NCBI GenBank assembly: GCA_025465465.1
Contig: JAODND010000100.1
Coordinates: 1-64,000 of the forward strand
Direction: 5' to 3'
Length of the DNA stretch: 64,000 nt
DNA from: Frankiales bacterium
Lineage (GTDB): Bacteria; Actinomycetota; Actinomycetes; Mycobacteriales; SCTD01
Part shown: piece after piece, positions 1 through 7,245 of the stretch
How the letters are laid out: every line of letters starts with the position of its first letter
Numbering within the stretch: position 1 is the stretch's first letter
Notes under the pieces: model-generated
Database searches by the model: none
The model's input: only the letters and a program-made list of their open reading frames with translations
Told to the model about the DNA's origin: nothing
Made by a program: the position numbers and the translations under genes

Positions 1-107
1 ACCTCGATGCGCTGGGTGTCCGGCTCACCGAGCTGCGCAAGGAGCAGGCCGAATACATCGGCGTCGACGTCGAGGGCCCCTACAAGCCGGACCACTACCG
101 CTACTAG
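1..107 (+). CDS. ahcY: Adenosylhomocysteinase, C-terminal end (partial)
   Basis: Only the last 34 codons are in the window (first full codon at 3, stop TAG 105-107). The tail reads [21 protein letters not shown] in two parts: [14 protein letters not shown] then KPDHYRY. This is the near-invariant C-terminus of S-adenosyl-L-homocysteine hydrolase, whose final Lys and Tyr reach into the NAD site of the neighbouring subunit in the tetramer. The enzyme splits S-adenosylhomocysteine to adenosine and homocysteine in the activated-methyl cycle. The gene enters from the left edge. In other actinobacteria ahcY also lies upstream of the RDD/SpoIIM/MoxR/mtrAB block, here separated from it by the transport operon at 239-9704. 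Confidence 0.93.
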   Translation, partial: LDALGVRLTELRKEQAEYIGVDVEGPYKPDHYRY

Positions 108-118
108 CCCCCCGGCGC

Positions 119-135
119 CGCCCGGTCTCCGGGCG
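119..135 (+). terminator. Hairpin after ahcY, probable terminator
   Basis: CGCCCGG (119-125), TCT loop, CCGGGCG (129-135): a perfect 7-bp stem 11 bases after the ahcY stop. There is no U-run, as is common in high-GC actinobacteria. Confidence 0.5.
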
Positions 136-161
136 TGGGGGAGGAGGGGGCGGCTTTGGGG

Positions 162-186
162 ATCTCACAAGAAATGGTTGTGAGAT
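162..186 (+). promoter_or_regulatory. Perfect 9-bp inverted repeat upstream of the transport operon
   Basis: ATCTCACAA (162-170), a 7-base spacer, TTGTGAGAT (178-186). The repeat is AT-rich against a very GC-rich background and centres about 65 bases before the start of the solute-binding gene. A two-fold symmetric site of this size fits a dimeric repressor or activator. The PucR-family protein encoded in the operon is the obvious candidate ligand, which is inference. Confidence 0.6.
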
Positions 187-238
187 TCACCAGGTCGCTG
201 TGCAGGAAGACCCCCTGCCTGTGGCGTACTTCACAGCC

Positions 239-1720
239 ATGTTGCACCGACGCCTCGCCGCGGGGATCGGCCTCTGTGGCCTGGTCCTGACCGCCTGCTC
301 CTCCGCTCCCGCCGCCCCCACCGCCCTCGAGGACAGCCCCCAGCCTGTCGTCACCAGCGAAGGTGGCGGCGGCGCGGCGCCCGGCACGTCGACGACGGGC
401 GGCACCACCTCGGGCGGCACCGGCACGGGTGGCTCGACGACGGGCGGCATCGTGTCGACGGGCTCCGGCGGTGGCACGACGTCCGGCGCGGCGGGGAGCA
501 CGAGCGGGACGAGCGGGACGACCGGCGCTCCGGTCGACACCAGCTCGGTGCACCTGTTCACCCCGGCCGAGGATCGGCTCGGCATCACGCCCACGTCGCT
601 GTACATGTGCGCCCACGCTGCGCTGACCTATGCCAAGGCCTTCAAGACCCGAGTGCAGGACCTGAACGTGTTCTGGACGGCGATCAACACCGAGCAGCAC
701 GGGATCTTCGGCCGCAAGGTCGCCGTGGACTACTTCAACGACAACTACACCGCTGCCGACGCCCACACCGCAGCGACCCAGTGCATCGCCAAGAAGCCGT
801 TCATGATGCTGGGTGGCATCGGCTTCGACCAGATCCCCACCGTGCGCAACGACGCGGAGAAGACCCACACCCTCTACCTGCACCACACCGCGACGATCAA
901 CGGCTCGGCGGGGCTGAAGTACTCCTTCAGCGAGCTGCCGACCGTGGAGCGCACGGGACAGGCGTTCGCGCAGCTCGCGCTGTCGAAGTTCAAGGGCAAG
1001 AAGATCGGCATCCTCAAGCGGGACAGTCCCGACTGGGAGCCCGGCGTCACCGCCTTCATGGCGATGGCCAAGGCCAAGGGCCTGAACGTGGTCGACCAGG
1101 AGAAGGCGGCCGTCAACGCGGGCAACTACACCAGCCAGATCACCAACCTGCGCAACCGCGGCGCCCAGGTCGTCTGGATCTGGCTCAACGCCCTGGAGTC
1201 CACTGAGGTCGTCGAGCAGATGAAGGCCCAGGCCTGGTCGCCGAACCTCATGGTGTTCCCGTTCAACCTGACGAGCCAGACCCTCGGCAGCGACGCCATG
1301 AGCCCGCCGATGGACGGAGTGGCGATGTACCCGGCCTTCAGCTACGGCGACTACTCCGGACCCTTCGCTGCCTATGCCGATGACATGAAGCAGTTCGAGG
1401 CGCAGTACGCGAAGTACGACGGCGGCTCGAACGGCCCCGATCTCAAGGGAATTGCCGGGGACCTGCTGTTCCTCAACTGGGTCGCGCAGAAGGCGCTGTA
1501 CAAGCAGCTGCTGCTCTGCGGGAAGGACTGCACGCGCAACCGCTTCGTCGAAGTCCTCCAGCACTACGACAAGGTGCCGATCTCGAGCGGATGCCCCGTG
1601 GACTTCGTGCACGGCGACCACCACCACGGTGGGCAGGACCTGACGTTCATGCAGACCTACAACAGCCCTTCGGGCAAGGTCAACTGGCGCGAGACCAAGC
1701 AGTGCGTGGGCCCGGCGTGA
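239..1720 (+). CDS. ABC transporter solute-binding lipoprotein (branched-chain amino acid type)
   Basis: 493-residue type I periplasmic-binding-fold protein of the LivJ/HAAT class, expected to capture a small solute outside the membrane and deliver it to the permeases encoded next. The ATG at 239 gives a clean lipoprotein signal peptide with lipobox LTAC (Cys20). In-frame GTGs at 200 and 221 would add residues before it and are less likely. After the Cys comes an unusual Gly/Thr/Ser linker (roughly residues 40-100) before the binding domain. Several Cys pairs in the C-terminal half (for example CGKDC) suggest disulfides. Its stop overlaps the next gene by four bases. The substrate cannot be read from the sequence; a hydrolase and an acyl-CoA ligase downstream suggest an acyl or carboxylic compound rather than an amino acid. 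Confidence 0.85.
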   Translation: MLHRRLAAGIGLCGLVLTACSSAPAAPTALEDSPQPVVTSEGGGGAAPGTSTTGGTTSGGTGTGGSTTGGIVSTGSGGGTTSGAAGSTSGTSGTTGAPVDTSSVHLFTPAEDRLGITPTSLYMCAHAALTYAKAFKTRVQDLNVFWTAINTEQHGIFGRKVAVDYFNDNYTAADAHTAATQCIAKKPFMMLGGIGFDQIPTVRNDAEKTHTLYLHHTATINGSAGLKYSFSELPTVERTGQAFAQLALSKFKGKKIGILKRDSPDWEPGVTAFMAMAKAKGLNVVDQEKAAVNAGNYTSQITNLRNRGAQVVWIWLNALESTEVVEQMKAQAWSPNLMVFPFNLTSQTLGSDAMSPPMDGVAMYPAFSYGDYSGPFAAYADDMKQFEAQYAKYDGGSNGPDLKGIAGDLLFLNWVAQKALYKQLLLCGKDCTRNRFVEVLQHYDKVPISSGCPVDFVHGDHHHGGQDLTFMQTYNSPSGKVNWRETKQCVGPA

Positions 1721-2607
1721 TCCAGGTCATCGCACTCGGCCTCATCTCCGCCGGCATCTACGCCCTGTTTGCCCTCGGTGTCGTCCTCGTCTACCGCGGC
1801 ACCAAGGTCTTGACCTTTGCCGGCGGTGAGATCGGCACCGCGGCGCTCTACGTGACGGCGTTCCTCGTCACGGACCACGGCCTGTCGTGGGGTGTCGGGG
1901 CACTCATCGCCGTGGCCGTCGCCGCCGCGGCAGGGGCGCTGTTCGAGTTTGCCCTCGTGCGTCGCTCGGTCGACGCCGACCCGGTCGTCACGTCGATCCT
2001 CACGGTGGCACTGGCAGCGACCATCCTGGCCATCGAGCTCAACCACTTCGGGGGCAGCCCGAAGCAGCTCAAGCCCCCCGTGCACGGCGGGGTCAACGTC
2101 GACGGTCTGATCGTGAGCCCCGTGCAGATCGCGGCCATCGTGGTCGCGGCCCTGCTCGGCTTCGGGCTGCAGGCCTTCCTGCGCCGGACCGACTTCGGGC
2201 TGGCCATCCTGGCTGCGGCCGACGACCCGACCGCAACCCGGCTGGTCGGCGTGCGGGTGAGCCGGGTCCGCATGACCTTGTGGGCCGGCTCCTTCGCGCT
2301 TGCCGCGATCGCCGCGCTGCTCGTCGAGCCGACGGTCGGGGTCATCAGCCCCGGGTACGCCAGCCGCCTCTACCTCGGTGGACTTGCCGCCGCCGTCATC
2401 GGCGGGCTCGACAGCCTGCCGGGTGCCGTCTGGGGAGCGACCGTCCTCGGCCTCGTCCAGGCGTTCGTGATCCGTTACCTCAGGGTCGACGTCGGCGGTC
2501 TCGACTTCGACGTCACCCTCGTGCTGCTCCTCGTAGCTCTGCTCGGACGCTCCTTGCTCCCGCAGCTGCGGCGAAGGCTCAGCCCGCCGAGGGAGGCCGT
2601 GGCGTGA
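1717..2607 (+). CDS. ABC transporter permease, LivH family
   Basis: 296-residue polytopic inner-membrane protein of the branched-chain amino acid permease family (LivH type), one of two pore-forming subunits. It opens with VIQVIALGLISAGIYALFAL, the usual first membrane helix, and carries the family loop around the segment ATRLVGVRVSRVR and a C-terminal GLDSLPGAVWGA segment. The start is the GTG at 1717 inside the GTGA overlap with the upstream stop. An open frame extends to 1591, but that part lies inside the binding-protein gene and lacks membrane character. It pairs with the LivM half of the next gene. Confidence 0.88.
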   Translation: MIQVIALGLISAGIYALFALGVVLVYRGTKVLTFAGGEIGTAALYVTAFLVTDHGLSWGVGALIAVAVAAAAGALFEFALVRRSVDADPVVTSILTVALAATILAIELNHFGGSPKQLKPPVHGGVNVDGLIVSPVQIAAIVVAALLGFGLQAFLRRTDFGLAILAAADDPTATRLVGVRVSRVRMTLWAGSFALAAIAALLVEPTVGVISPGYASRLYLGGLAAAVIGGLDSLPGAVWGATVLGLVQAFVIRYLRVDVGGLDFDVTLVLLLVALLGRSLLPQLRRRLSPPREAVA

Positions 2608-4466
2608 CCGCCGTGACCCTGCCGCTGAACCGGACGACCCGGCTCCGCGTACCGATCCTGCCCTTCGCCCTGCTGGCAGCGGCGCTGCTCCCCGGCCTGG
2701 CCGCGCGGACGGTGCTGCTCAACGAGCCGCACGCGCTGCTGTTGGGCGAGTCCTGCGTCTTCGCGATCGCCGGCCTGTCGCTCAACGTGCTGCTCGGCTA
2801 TGCCGGCCAGATCTCGCTCGGCCAGTTCGCCTTCGTGGGGGTCGGAGCCTTCACGACCGGCCTCGTCACCGGCGTCCACGACCTTCGGCTGCCGTGGTTC
2901 GCCGGGCTCGTCGCGGCAGCGGGAGCCGGTGCGCTGATCGCCTTCCTCGTCGGGCTGCCGGCGTTGCGGCTGCGCGGGCTCTACCTCGCCGTCGTCACCA
3001 TCGCGGTCGCCTATGCGGCGTCTGAGTCGCTGTTCACGGTCACCCGGATCGGCGGCGGCTCCGCAGGCAAGGTGATCCCGCCGCCCTACCTCGGGACGCG
3101 CGCGCTGAGCACGGCTGTCGACGCCCTGGCCATCGGCCTCGTGCTGCTGGTGCTCCTGCTCCAGATGGACGTCAACCTGGTACGCAGCCGGCTCGGCCGC
3201 GCCTTCCAGGTGTTGAAGTCGGACGAGTCGGTCGCCGCCTCCTTCGGCGTGGACGTGGCGAAGCACAAGCTCATCGCCTTCACGCTGTCCGGCGCGATCG
3301 CCGGCGTGGCCGGCTGCCTCGACGGGATCACCTACGGCACGGTCACCGGCGGGACGTTCGACTACACACACTCACTCGCGCTGCTCGTCATCGTCGTGCT
3401 CGGCGGGCTGGGCAGCCGCACCGGCATCGTGATCGCCGCGTTCCTCACGGGGATCTATCCCTCGCTTCTCATCGCCGTCTTCGGCGAAGGGATCCGCGGC
3501 TGGGACCAGATCATCAACGCGGGCCTGCTGCTCGTCACCGTGGCCTTCCAACCGCGCGGGTTTGCCGGCGCGTTCCGCGAAGCTGCCGAACACCGGCGGA
3601 TGCGAGCCGGCGGCGAGTCACCGCTTCCGCCGACCCGGCCCAACCTGCCCGATCTCGGTCGACCAGCGGGCATGCCCGTGCCGCGCCGCACCCGGCCTGG
3701 CACGGCTGTGCTGGAGGCACGCGACGTCAGCGTCCGCTTCGGTGGGCTGCAGGCCGTCGACGGCGCCGGCCTGCGGGTCGACCGGGGCACCATCGTGGCC
3801 CTGATGGGACCGAACGGTGCCGGCAAGACCACGATGTTCAACGTGATCAGCGGGGCGCTGTCCGCGGACCGCGGCACGGTCCACTTCCTCGGCGAGGACG
3901 TCTCCTCACGCCCTCCGCATCAACGGGCGGCCCTCGGCATGGGCCGCACGTTCCAGCTCATCGGGCTCGCGAAGGACCAGTCCGTCTATGAGAACCTGCT
4001 CATGGCTCAGCACCTCGCGGCGCCCTACGGCGTCCTGTCGGCGCTGACGACCGTCGGGTCGCGCCGATGGGAGCGGGAGCTGCGCACCCGTGCCGACCAG
4101 ACCCTCGACGGTCTCGGCTTCGATCGCTTCCGCGCCACCGCGGTCGGGCGGCTCAGCCACGGCCAGCAGCGCATCGTCGAGATCGGCTGCTGCCTGGTGA
4201 CCAGTCCCGAGCTGGTCATGCTCGACGAGCCGAGCGCCGGGATGAGCCCCGCGGCTGCGGAGGACCTGGCGGCGACGTTGATCGACATGCGCGACAAGCT
4301 CGACCGCACGGTGCTCCTGATCGAGCACAACGTCCCCCTCGTCCTCGGCACCGCCGACGAGCTCTACGTGATGGACGCGGGCCGCGTCATCGCCAACGGC
4401 GAGCCGATGGACGTGGTCCAGCGACCCGAGGTCGTCCGCGCCTACCTCGGCGAGGTAGTGGCATGA
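2604..4466 (+). CDS. Fused LivM-type permease and LivG-type ATPase
   Basis: 620 residues. Residues 1 to about 320 are a LivM-family membrane domain (AGLSLNVLLGYAGQISLGQF is the family signature). A Pro-rich linker follows, then an ATP-binding domain from about 370: Walker A GPNGAGKTT near 401, signature LSHGQQR near 516, Walker B LVMLDEPSAG near 536, switch His in IEHN. In most bacteria LivM and LivG are separate proteins. There is no stop or restart between the halves, so this is a true fusion. The GTG start sits in a GTGA overlap with livH. With LivF it should form the asymmetric ATPase pair. Confidence 0.88.
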   Translation: MTAVTLPLNRTTRLRVPILPFALLAAALLPGLAARTVLLNEPHALLLGESCVFAIAGLSLNVLLGYAGQISLGQFAFVGVGAFTTGLVTGVHDLRLPWFAGLVAAAGAGALIAFLVGLPALRLRGLYLAVVTIAVAYAASESLFTVTRIGGGSAGKVIPPPYLGTRALSTAVDALAIGLVLLVLLLQMDVNLVRSRLGRAFQVLKSDESVAASFGVDVAKHKLIAFTLSGAIAGVAGCLDGITYGTVTGGTFDYTHSLALLVIVVLGGLGSRTGIVIAAFLTGIYPSLLIAVFGEGIRGWDQIINAGLLLVTVAFQPRGFAGAFREAAEHRRMRAGGESPLPPTRPNLPDLGRPAGMPVPRRTRPGTAVLEARDVSVRFGGLQAVDGAGLRVDRGTIVALMGPNGAGKTTMFNVISGALSADRGTVHFLGEDVSSRPPHQRAALGMGRTFQLIGLAKDQSVYENLLMAQHLAAPYGVLSALTTVGSRRWERELRTRADQTLDGLGFDRFRATAVGRLSHGQQRIVEIGCCLVTSPELVMLDEPSAGMSPAAAEDLAATLIDMRDKLDRTVLLIEHNVPLVLGTADELYVMDAGRVIANGEPMDVVQRPEVVRAYLGEVVA

Positions 4467-5227
4467 GCATGCTCGAGCTGCACGACGTCACTGCCGGCTT
4501 CGGGGCGGTCACGGTCCTCCACGGCGTGACGATGACCGTCGAGCCGGGGGAGATCGCCGGTGTCTTCGGACTCAACGGGGCCGGCAAGTCGGTGACCCTG
4601 AAGACCGTCGCCGGCCTCGTCCCGGCACGGTCGGGCCAGATCGTGTTCGACGGCGTGGACGTCACGCGACTGGACGCCGAGACCCGGGTCGAGATGGGGC
4701 TGGGTCACGTCCCGCAGGGGCGCCAGGTCTTCGCAAATCTCACCGTCGAGGAAAACCTCCGCCTCGGCGCCTACACGCTCCGACGCAAGCAGCGCTCGCG
4801 CTACGCCGCTGCCCTGGACGGCGTCTACGACCGCTTCCCAGTCCTGCGCGAGCGCCGCGCTCAGCGGGCCGGCACGATGTCCGGCGGCCAGCAGGCCTCG
4901 CTGTCGGTCGCCCGCGCCCTCATCAACGAGCCGCGCCTGGTGCTCGTCGACGAGCCCAGCGCCGGACTGAGCCCCAAGCTGCAGGGCGACCTGCGCGACA
5001 TCCTGCGGGTCGTGAAGGACAGCGGCGTGACGATGGTGCTGGTCGAGCAGAACGTCGCCTTCGGGCTCTCCCTCGTCGACAGCGCCCACCTGCTGCAGAC
5101 GGGCACCGTCGTCCACTCAGCACCCGTCGGCGAGCTCGACGAGGAGACTCTCGCCACCCACCTCGGCATCGGTCGCGTGCTGGCCGGCGCCACCGGGTCT
5201 GCCCTCACCGCCAGGAAGGCACGATGA
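4463..5227 (+). CDS. ABC transporter ATP-binding protein, LivF family
   Basis: 254 residues, the second cytoplasmic ATPase of the transporter. Walker A GLNGAGKS is at 36-43, the signature SGGQQ near 137, Walker B LVLVDEPSAGLS near 158, and the switch His is replaced by Gln (VEQN), as is usual in LivF proteins. The ATG at 4463 overlaps the preceding stop (ATGA); the longer open frame upstream is a shadow of the LivG domain. The next gene again overlaps by four bases, so hydrolase and transporter are translationally coupled. Confidence 0.88.
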   Translation: MSMLELHDVTAGFGAVTVLHGVTMTVEPGEIAGVFGLNGAGKSVTLKTVAGLVPARSGQIVFDGVDVTRLDAETRVEMGLGHVPQGRQVFANLTVEENLRLGAYTLRRKQRSRYAAALDGVYDRFPVLRERRAQRAGTMSGGQQASLSVARALINEPRLVLVDEPSAGLSPKLQGDLRDILRVVKDSGVTMVLVEQNVAFGLSLVDSAHLLQTGTVVHSAPVGELDEETLATHLGIGRVLAGATGSALTARKAR

Positions 5228-6009
5228 TGCAGAAGCTGACCCGCCCGGACGGGGCCGAGATCGCCTGGTACGACGAAGGATCCGGGCCCGCAGTGCTCAT
5301 GGTGATGGGACTGGCCTACCCGGCTGCGGCCTGGCACCGGCAGGTGCCGGCTCTCGCCCAGCATCACCGGGTGCTCACCGTCGACAACCGCGGCGCGGGT
5401 GCGACAGGGCTCGTCCCCGGTGCGCCCTACACGGTCGAGACGATGACTGATGATCTGCTCGCCGTGCTCGACGCGGCGGGCGAGCGGCAGGCCCACGTGA
5501 TCGGCATCTCGATGGGTGGGCTGATGGCTCAGGAGCTGGCTCTGAGCCATCCGGAGCGCTGCCTGTCACTCACTCTGATCAGCACCCACCCGGGCACGGC
5601 ACACGGCGTCTGGCCGCAGGAGGTCGTGGACTTCCTGCAGGCCCGGCTCGGAATGCCCGCCGACGAGCGCGCCGAGTTCTCGATCCCCTTCAACTACGCC
5701 GCTGCGACGCCCAGGGCGCTGATGGACGAGGACCTCGCGCAGCGCGAGGCCGGCACGGCGGGTCCGGAGGGCTATGCGGCCCAGGGCGGCACGGCGCTGT
5801 GGTCGGGATGGGAGCGCCTGCCCTCGATGACCGTGAAGACGCTCGTCGTGCACGGCGCACAGGACCGCCTCGTCGTGCCTGCGAACGGCGAGAAGCTCGC
5901 GAGCGCCATCCCCGACGCCAAGCTCGTGCTCGTCGAAGGCGCCAACCACCTCATCACCACCGACCAGGCGGACCAGCTGAACGCCCTGCTCCTCGAGCAC
6001 TTGGCATGA
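5224..6009 (+). CDS. Alpha/beta-hydrolase
   Basis: 261-residue cytoplasmic alpha/beta-hydrolase fold protein. The likely triad is Ser96 in GISMGG, Asp214 in GAQDRL and His242 in GANHLI. The motif DNRGAGAT near residue 54 is typical of small ester or lactone hydrolases (BioH/3-oxoadipate enol-lactonase-like group). There is no signal peptide, so it should act on imported or CoA-linked substrate. It overlaps livF by four bases and the regulator gene by four. Specificity cannot be called from sequence; the context suggests cleaving an ester delivered by the transporter. Confidence 0.8.
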   Translation: MMQKLTRPDGAEIAWYDEGSGPAVLMVMGLAYPAAAWHRQVPALAQHHRVLTVDNRGAGATGLVPGAPYTVETMTDDLLAVLDAAGERQAHVIGISMGGLMAQELALSHPERCLSLTLISTHPGTAHGVWPQEVVDFLQARLGMPADERAEFSIPFNYAAATPRALMDEDLAQREAGTAGPEGYAAQGGTALWSGWERLPSMTVKTLVVHGAQDRLVVPANGEKLASAIPDAKLVLVEGANHLITTDQADQLNALLLEHLA

Positions 6010-7154
6010 GCACGCTGCGGGCCGTCCGCAACGACGGCGTGGGCGCGCTCGCCGAGCGGGTGCTCGCCGATCTCGACACCGTCGTCGCTCGGATGGGCGC
6101 CAGCTACCGCAGCGAGATCCCCGAGTACGCCGCTCTCACCGACGGCGAGCTGGCCCGCGAGGTGCTGCCGGTGTCCAGGCAGCTCGTGACGACCTTCCTG
6201 TCCTGTGTGGTCGATGCCCGCCAGCTGACGCCGCGTGAGCTCGAGTTCTTCGCCGAGTCCGGACGGCAGCGTCTCGTCATGGGGATGCCCCTGGAGTCCG
6301 TGCTGCATGCCTACCGGATCGCAGGCCGGGAGGCCTGGACCGCGATGGTCGAGGCGGTGCCGGCCGGGGAGACCGCGCTGCTCGCCGACCTCGGCACCCG
6401 CTGGATGGACATCGTCGACCGCAGCTCCTCGGTGCTCGCGCAGGCCTACGTCGCCGCGTCGCACGAGCGGCTGCGGCACGTCGACGCCCGGCGCCGCGAG
6501 CTGGTGGAGGCGCTGCTGTCGGCCGTCGACACCGCAGAGGTCGCCTCCGTCAGCCTGCGCTTCTCGACCGTACTGGCCACCTCCTACGTTCCGGTCCTCG
6601 TCCACGGGTCCCCGGTCAGCATCGACACGCTCCTGCTGGAGCTACCCGCGGGCACCCTCGGCGGCCACCGAGGCGACCGCGTCCTGCTGCTCGTGCCGCA
6701 GCGCTGGGAGGCGCCCAAGCTCAAGGTCGGCGTGCTGCTCTGCGCCGGCCGTCCGGCCACCTGTGGCACTGCGTTGCTCGACGAGGTTCAGCACGTCGAG
6801 CGGCTGCTGCTCACCGCCCTCGCCGAGGGTCACACCGAGGGAGTGCTCGGGCCCGACGACCTGCTCGTCGAGCAGCTCCTGCTCGGCAACCCACGGGTCG
6901 CGGGCGCGCTCCGCCGCCGGGTCGTGGACGTGCTCTCGCGGCGAGACCCGAGTGGCGTCGTCGCCGGCACGCTGCGGGTCTACCTCGAGACCGGCTCGGT
7001 GCCCGAGACGGCGCGCCGCGAGCTCGTGCACGCCAACACCGTCGGCTACCGGCTCAACCGCGTCCGCGACCTCACCGGCCTCGATCCGCGGGTCCCGTGC
7101 GACTCCGCCCTGCTCGTGCTCGGCCTCGGGCTCCCGCAAGAGGAGGCCCCGTGA
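6006..7154 (+). CDS. PucR-family transcriptional regulator
   Basis: 382 residues. The N-terminal half is mostly helical (RsbRD/PucR-associated sensor type, with a segment LESVLHAYRIAGREAW). The C-terminus carries the PucR helix-turn-helix: LRVYLETGSVPETARREL followed by HANTVGYRLNRVRDLTGLD. These regulators usually respond to a catabolic substrate. The gene lies inside the operon (ATGA overlaps at 6006), making it the best candidate to act on the inverted repeat at 162-186. A second protein of the same C-terminal family is FasR at 38279. The start at 6006 is preferred over an upstream open frame that shadows the hydrolase gene. Confidence 0.82.
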   Translation: MSTLRAVRNDGVGALAERVLADLDTVVARMGASYRSEIPEYAALTDGELAREVLPVSRQLVTTFLSCVVDARQLTPRELEFFAESGRQRLVMGMPLESVLHAYRIAGREAWTAMVEAVPAGETALLADLGTRWMDIVDRSSSVLAQAYVAASHERLRHVDARRRELVEALLSAVDTAEVASVSLRFSTVLATSYVPVLVHGSPVSIDTLLLELPAGTLGGHRGDRVLLLVPQRWEAPKLKVGVLLCAGRPATCGTALLDEVQHVERLLLTALAEGHTEGVLGPDDLLVEQLLLGNPRVAGALRRRVVDVLSRRDPSGVVAGTLRVYLETGSVPETARRELVHANTVGYRLNRVRDLTGLDPRVPCDSALLVLGLGLPQEEAP

Positions 7155-7157
7155 CCT

Positions 7158-7239
7158 CCCTTCCCTGCTCCCGTATGAGGTCGCGGTGCCGCCGCACGCT
7201 CAGCCGCAGGCCCGCTGCTCAAACCCGAGCAGGGAAGGG
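7158..7239 (+). promoter_or_regulatory. Candidate RNA switch over the ribosome-binding site of the acyl-CoA ligase
   Basis: CCCTTCCCTGCTC (7158-7170) is perfectly complementary to GAGCAGGGAAGGG (7227-7239), which contains the Shine-Dalgarno of the GTG at 7246. A second CTGCTC (7215-7220) can instead pair with GAGCAG (7227-7232) across AAACCC, leaving GGAAGGGG free. The two stems exclude each other. The 5' arm starts three bases after the upstream stop codon, so a terminating ribosome would cover it. Structure seen in sequence; function inferred. Confidence 0.5.
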
Positions 7240-7245
7240 GCGCGC

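Noticed and set aside
200..238. GTG starts at 200 and 221 for the solute-binding protein
   Set aside because: They would place residues in front of a good lipoprotein signal peptide; the ATG at 239 gives a normal one.
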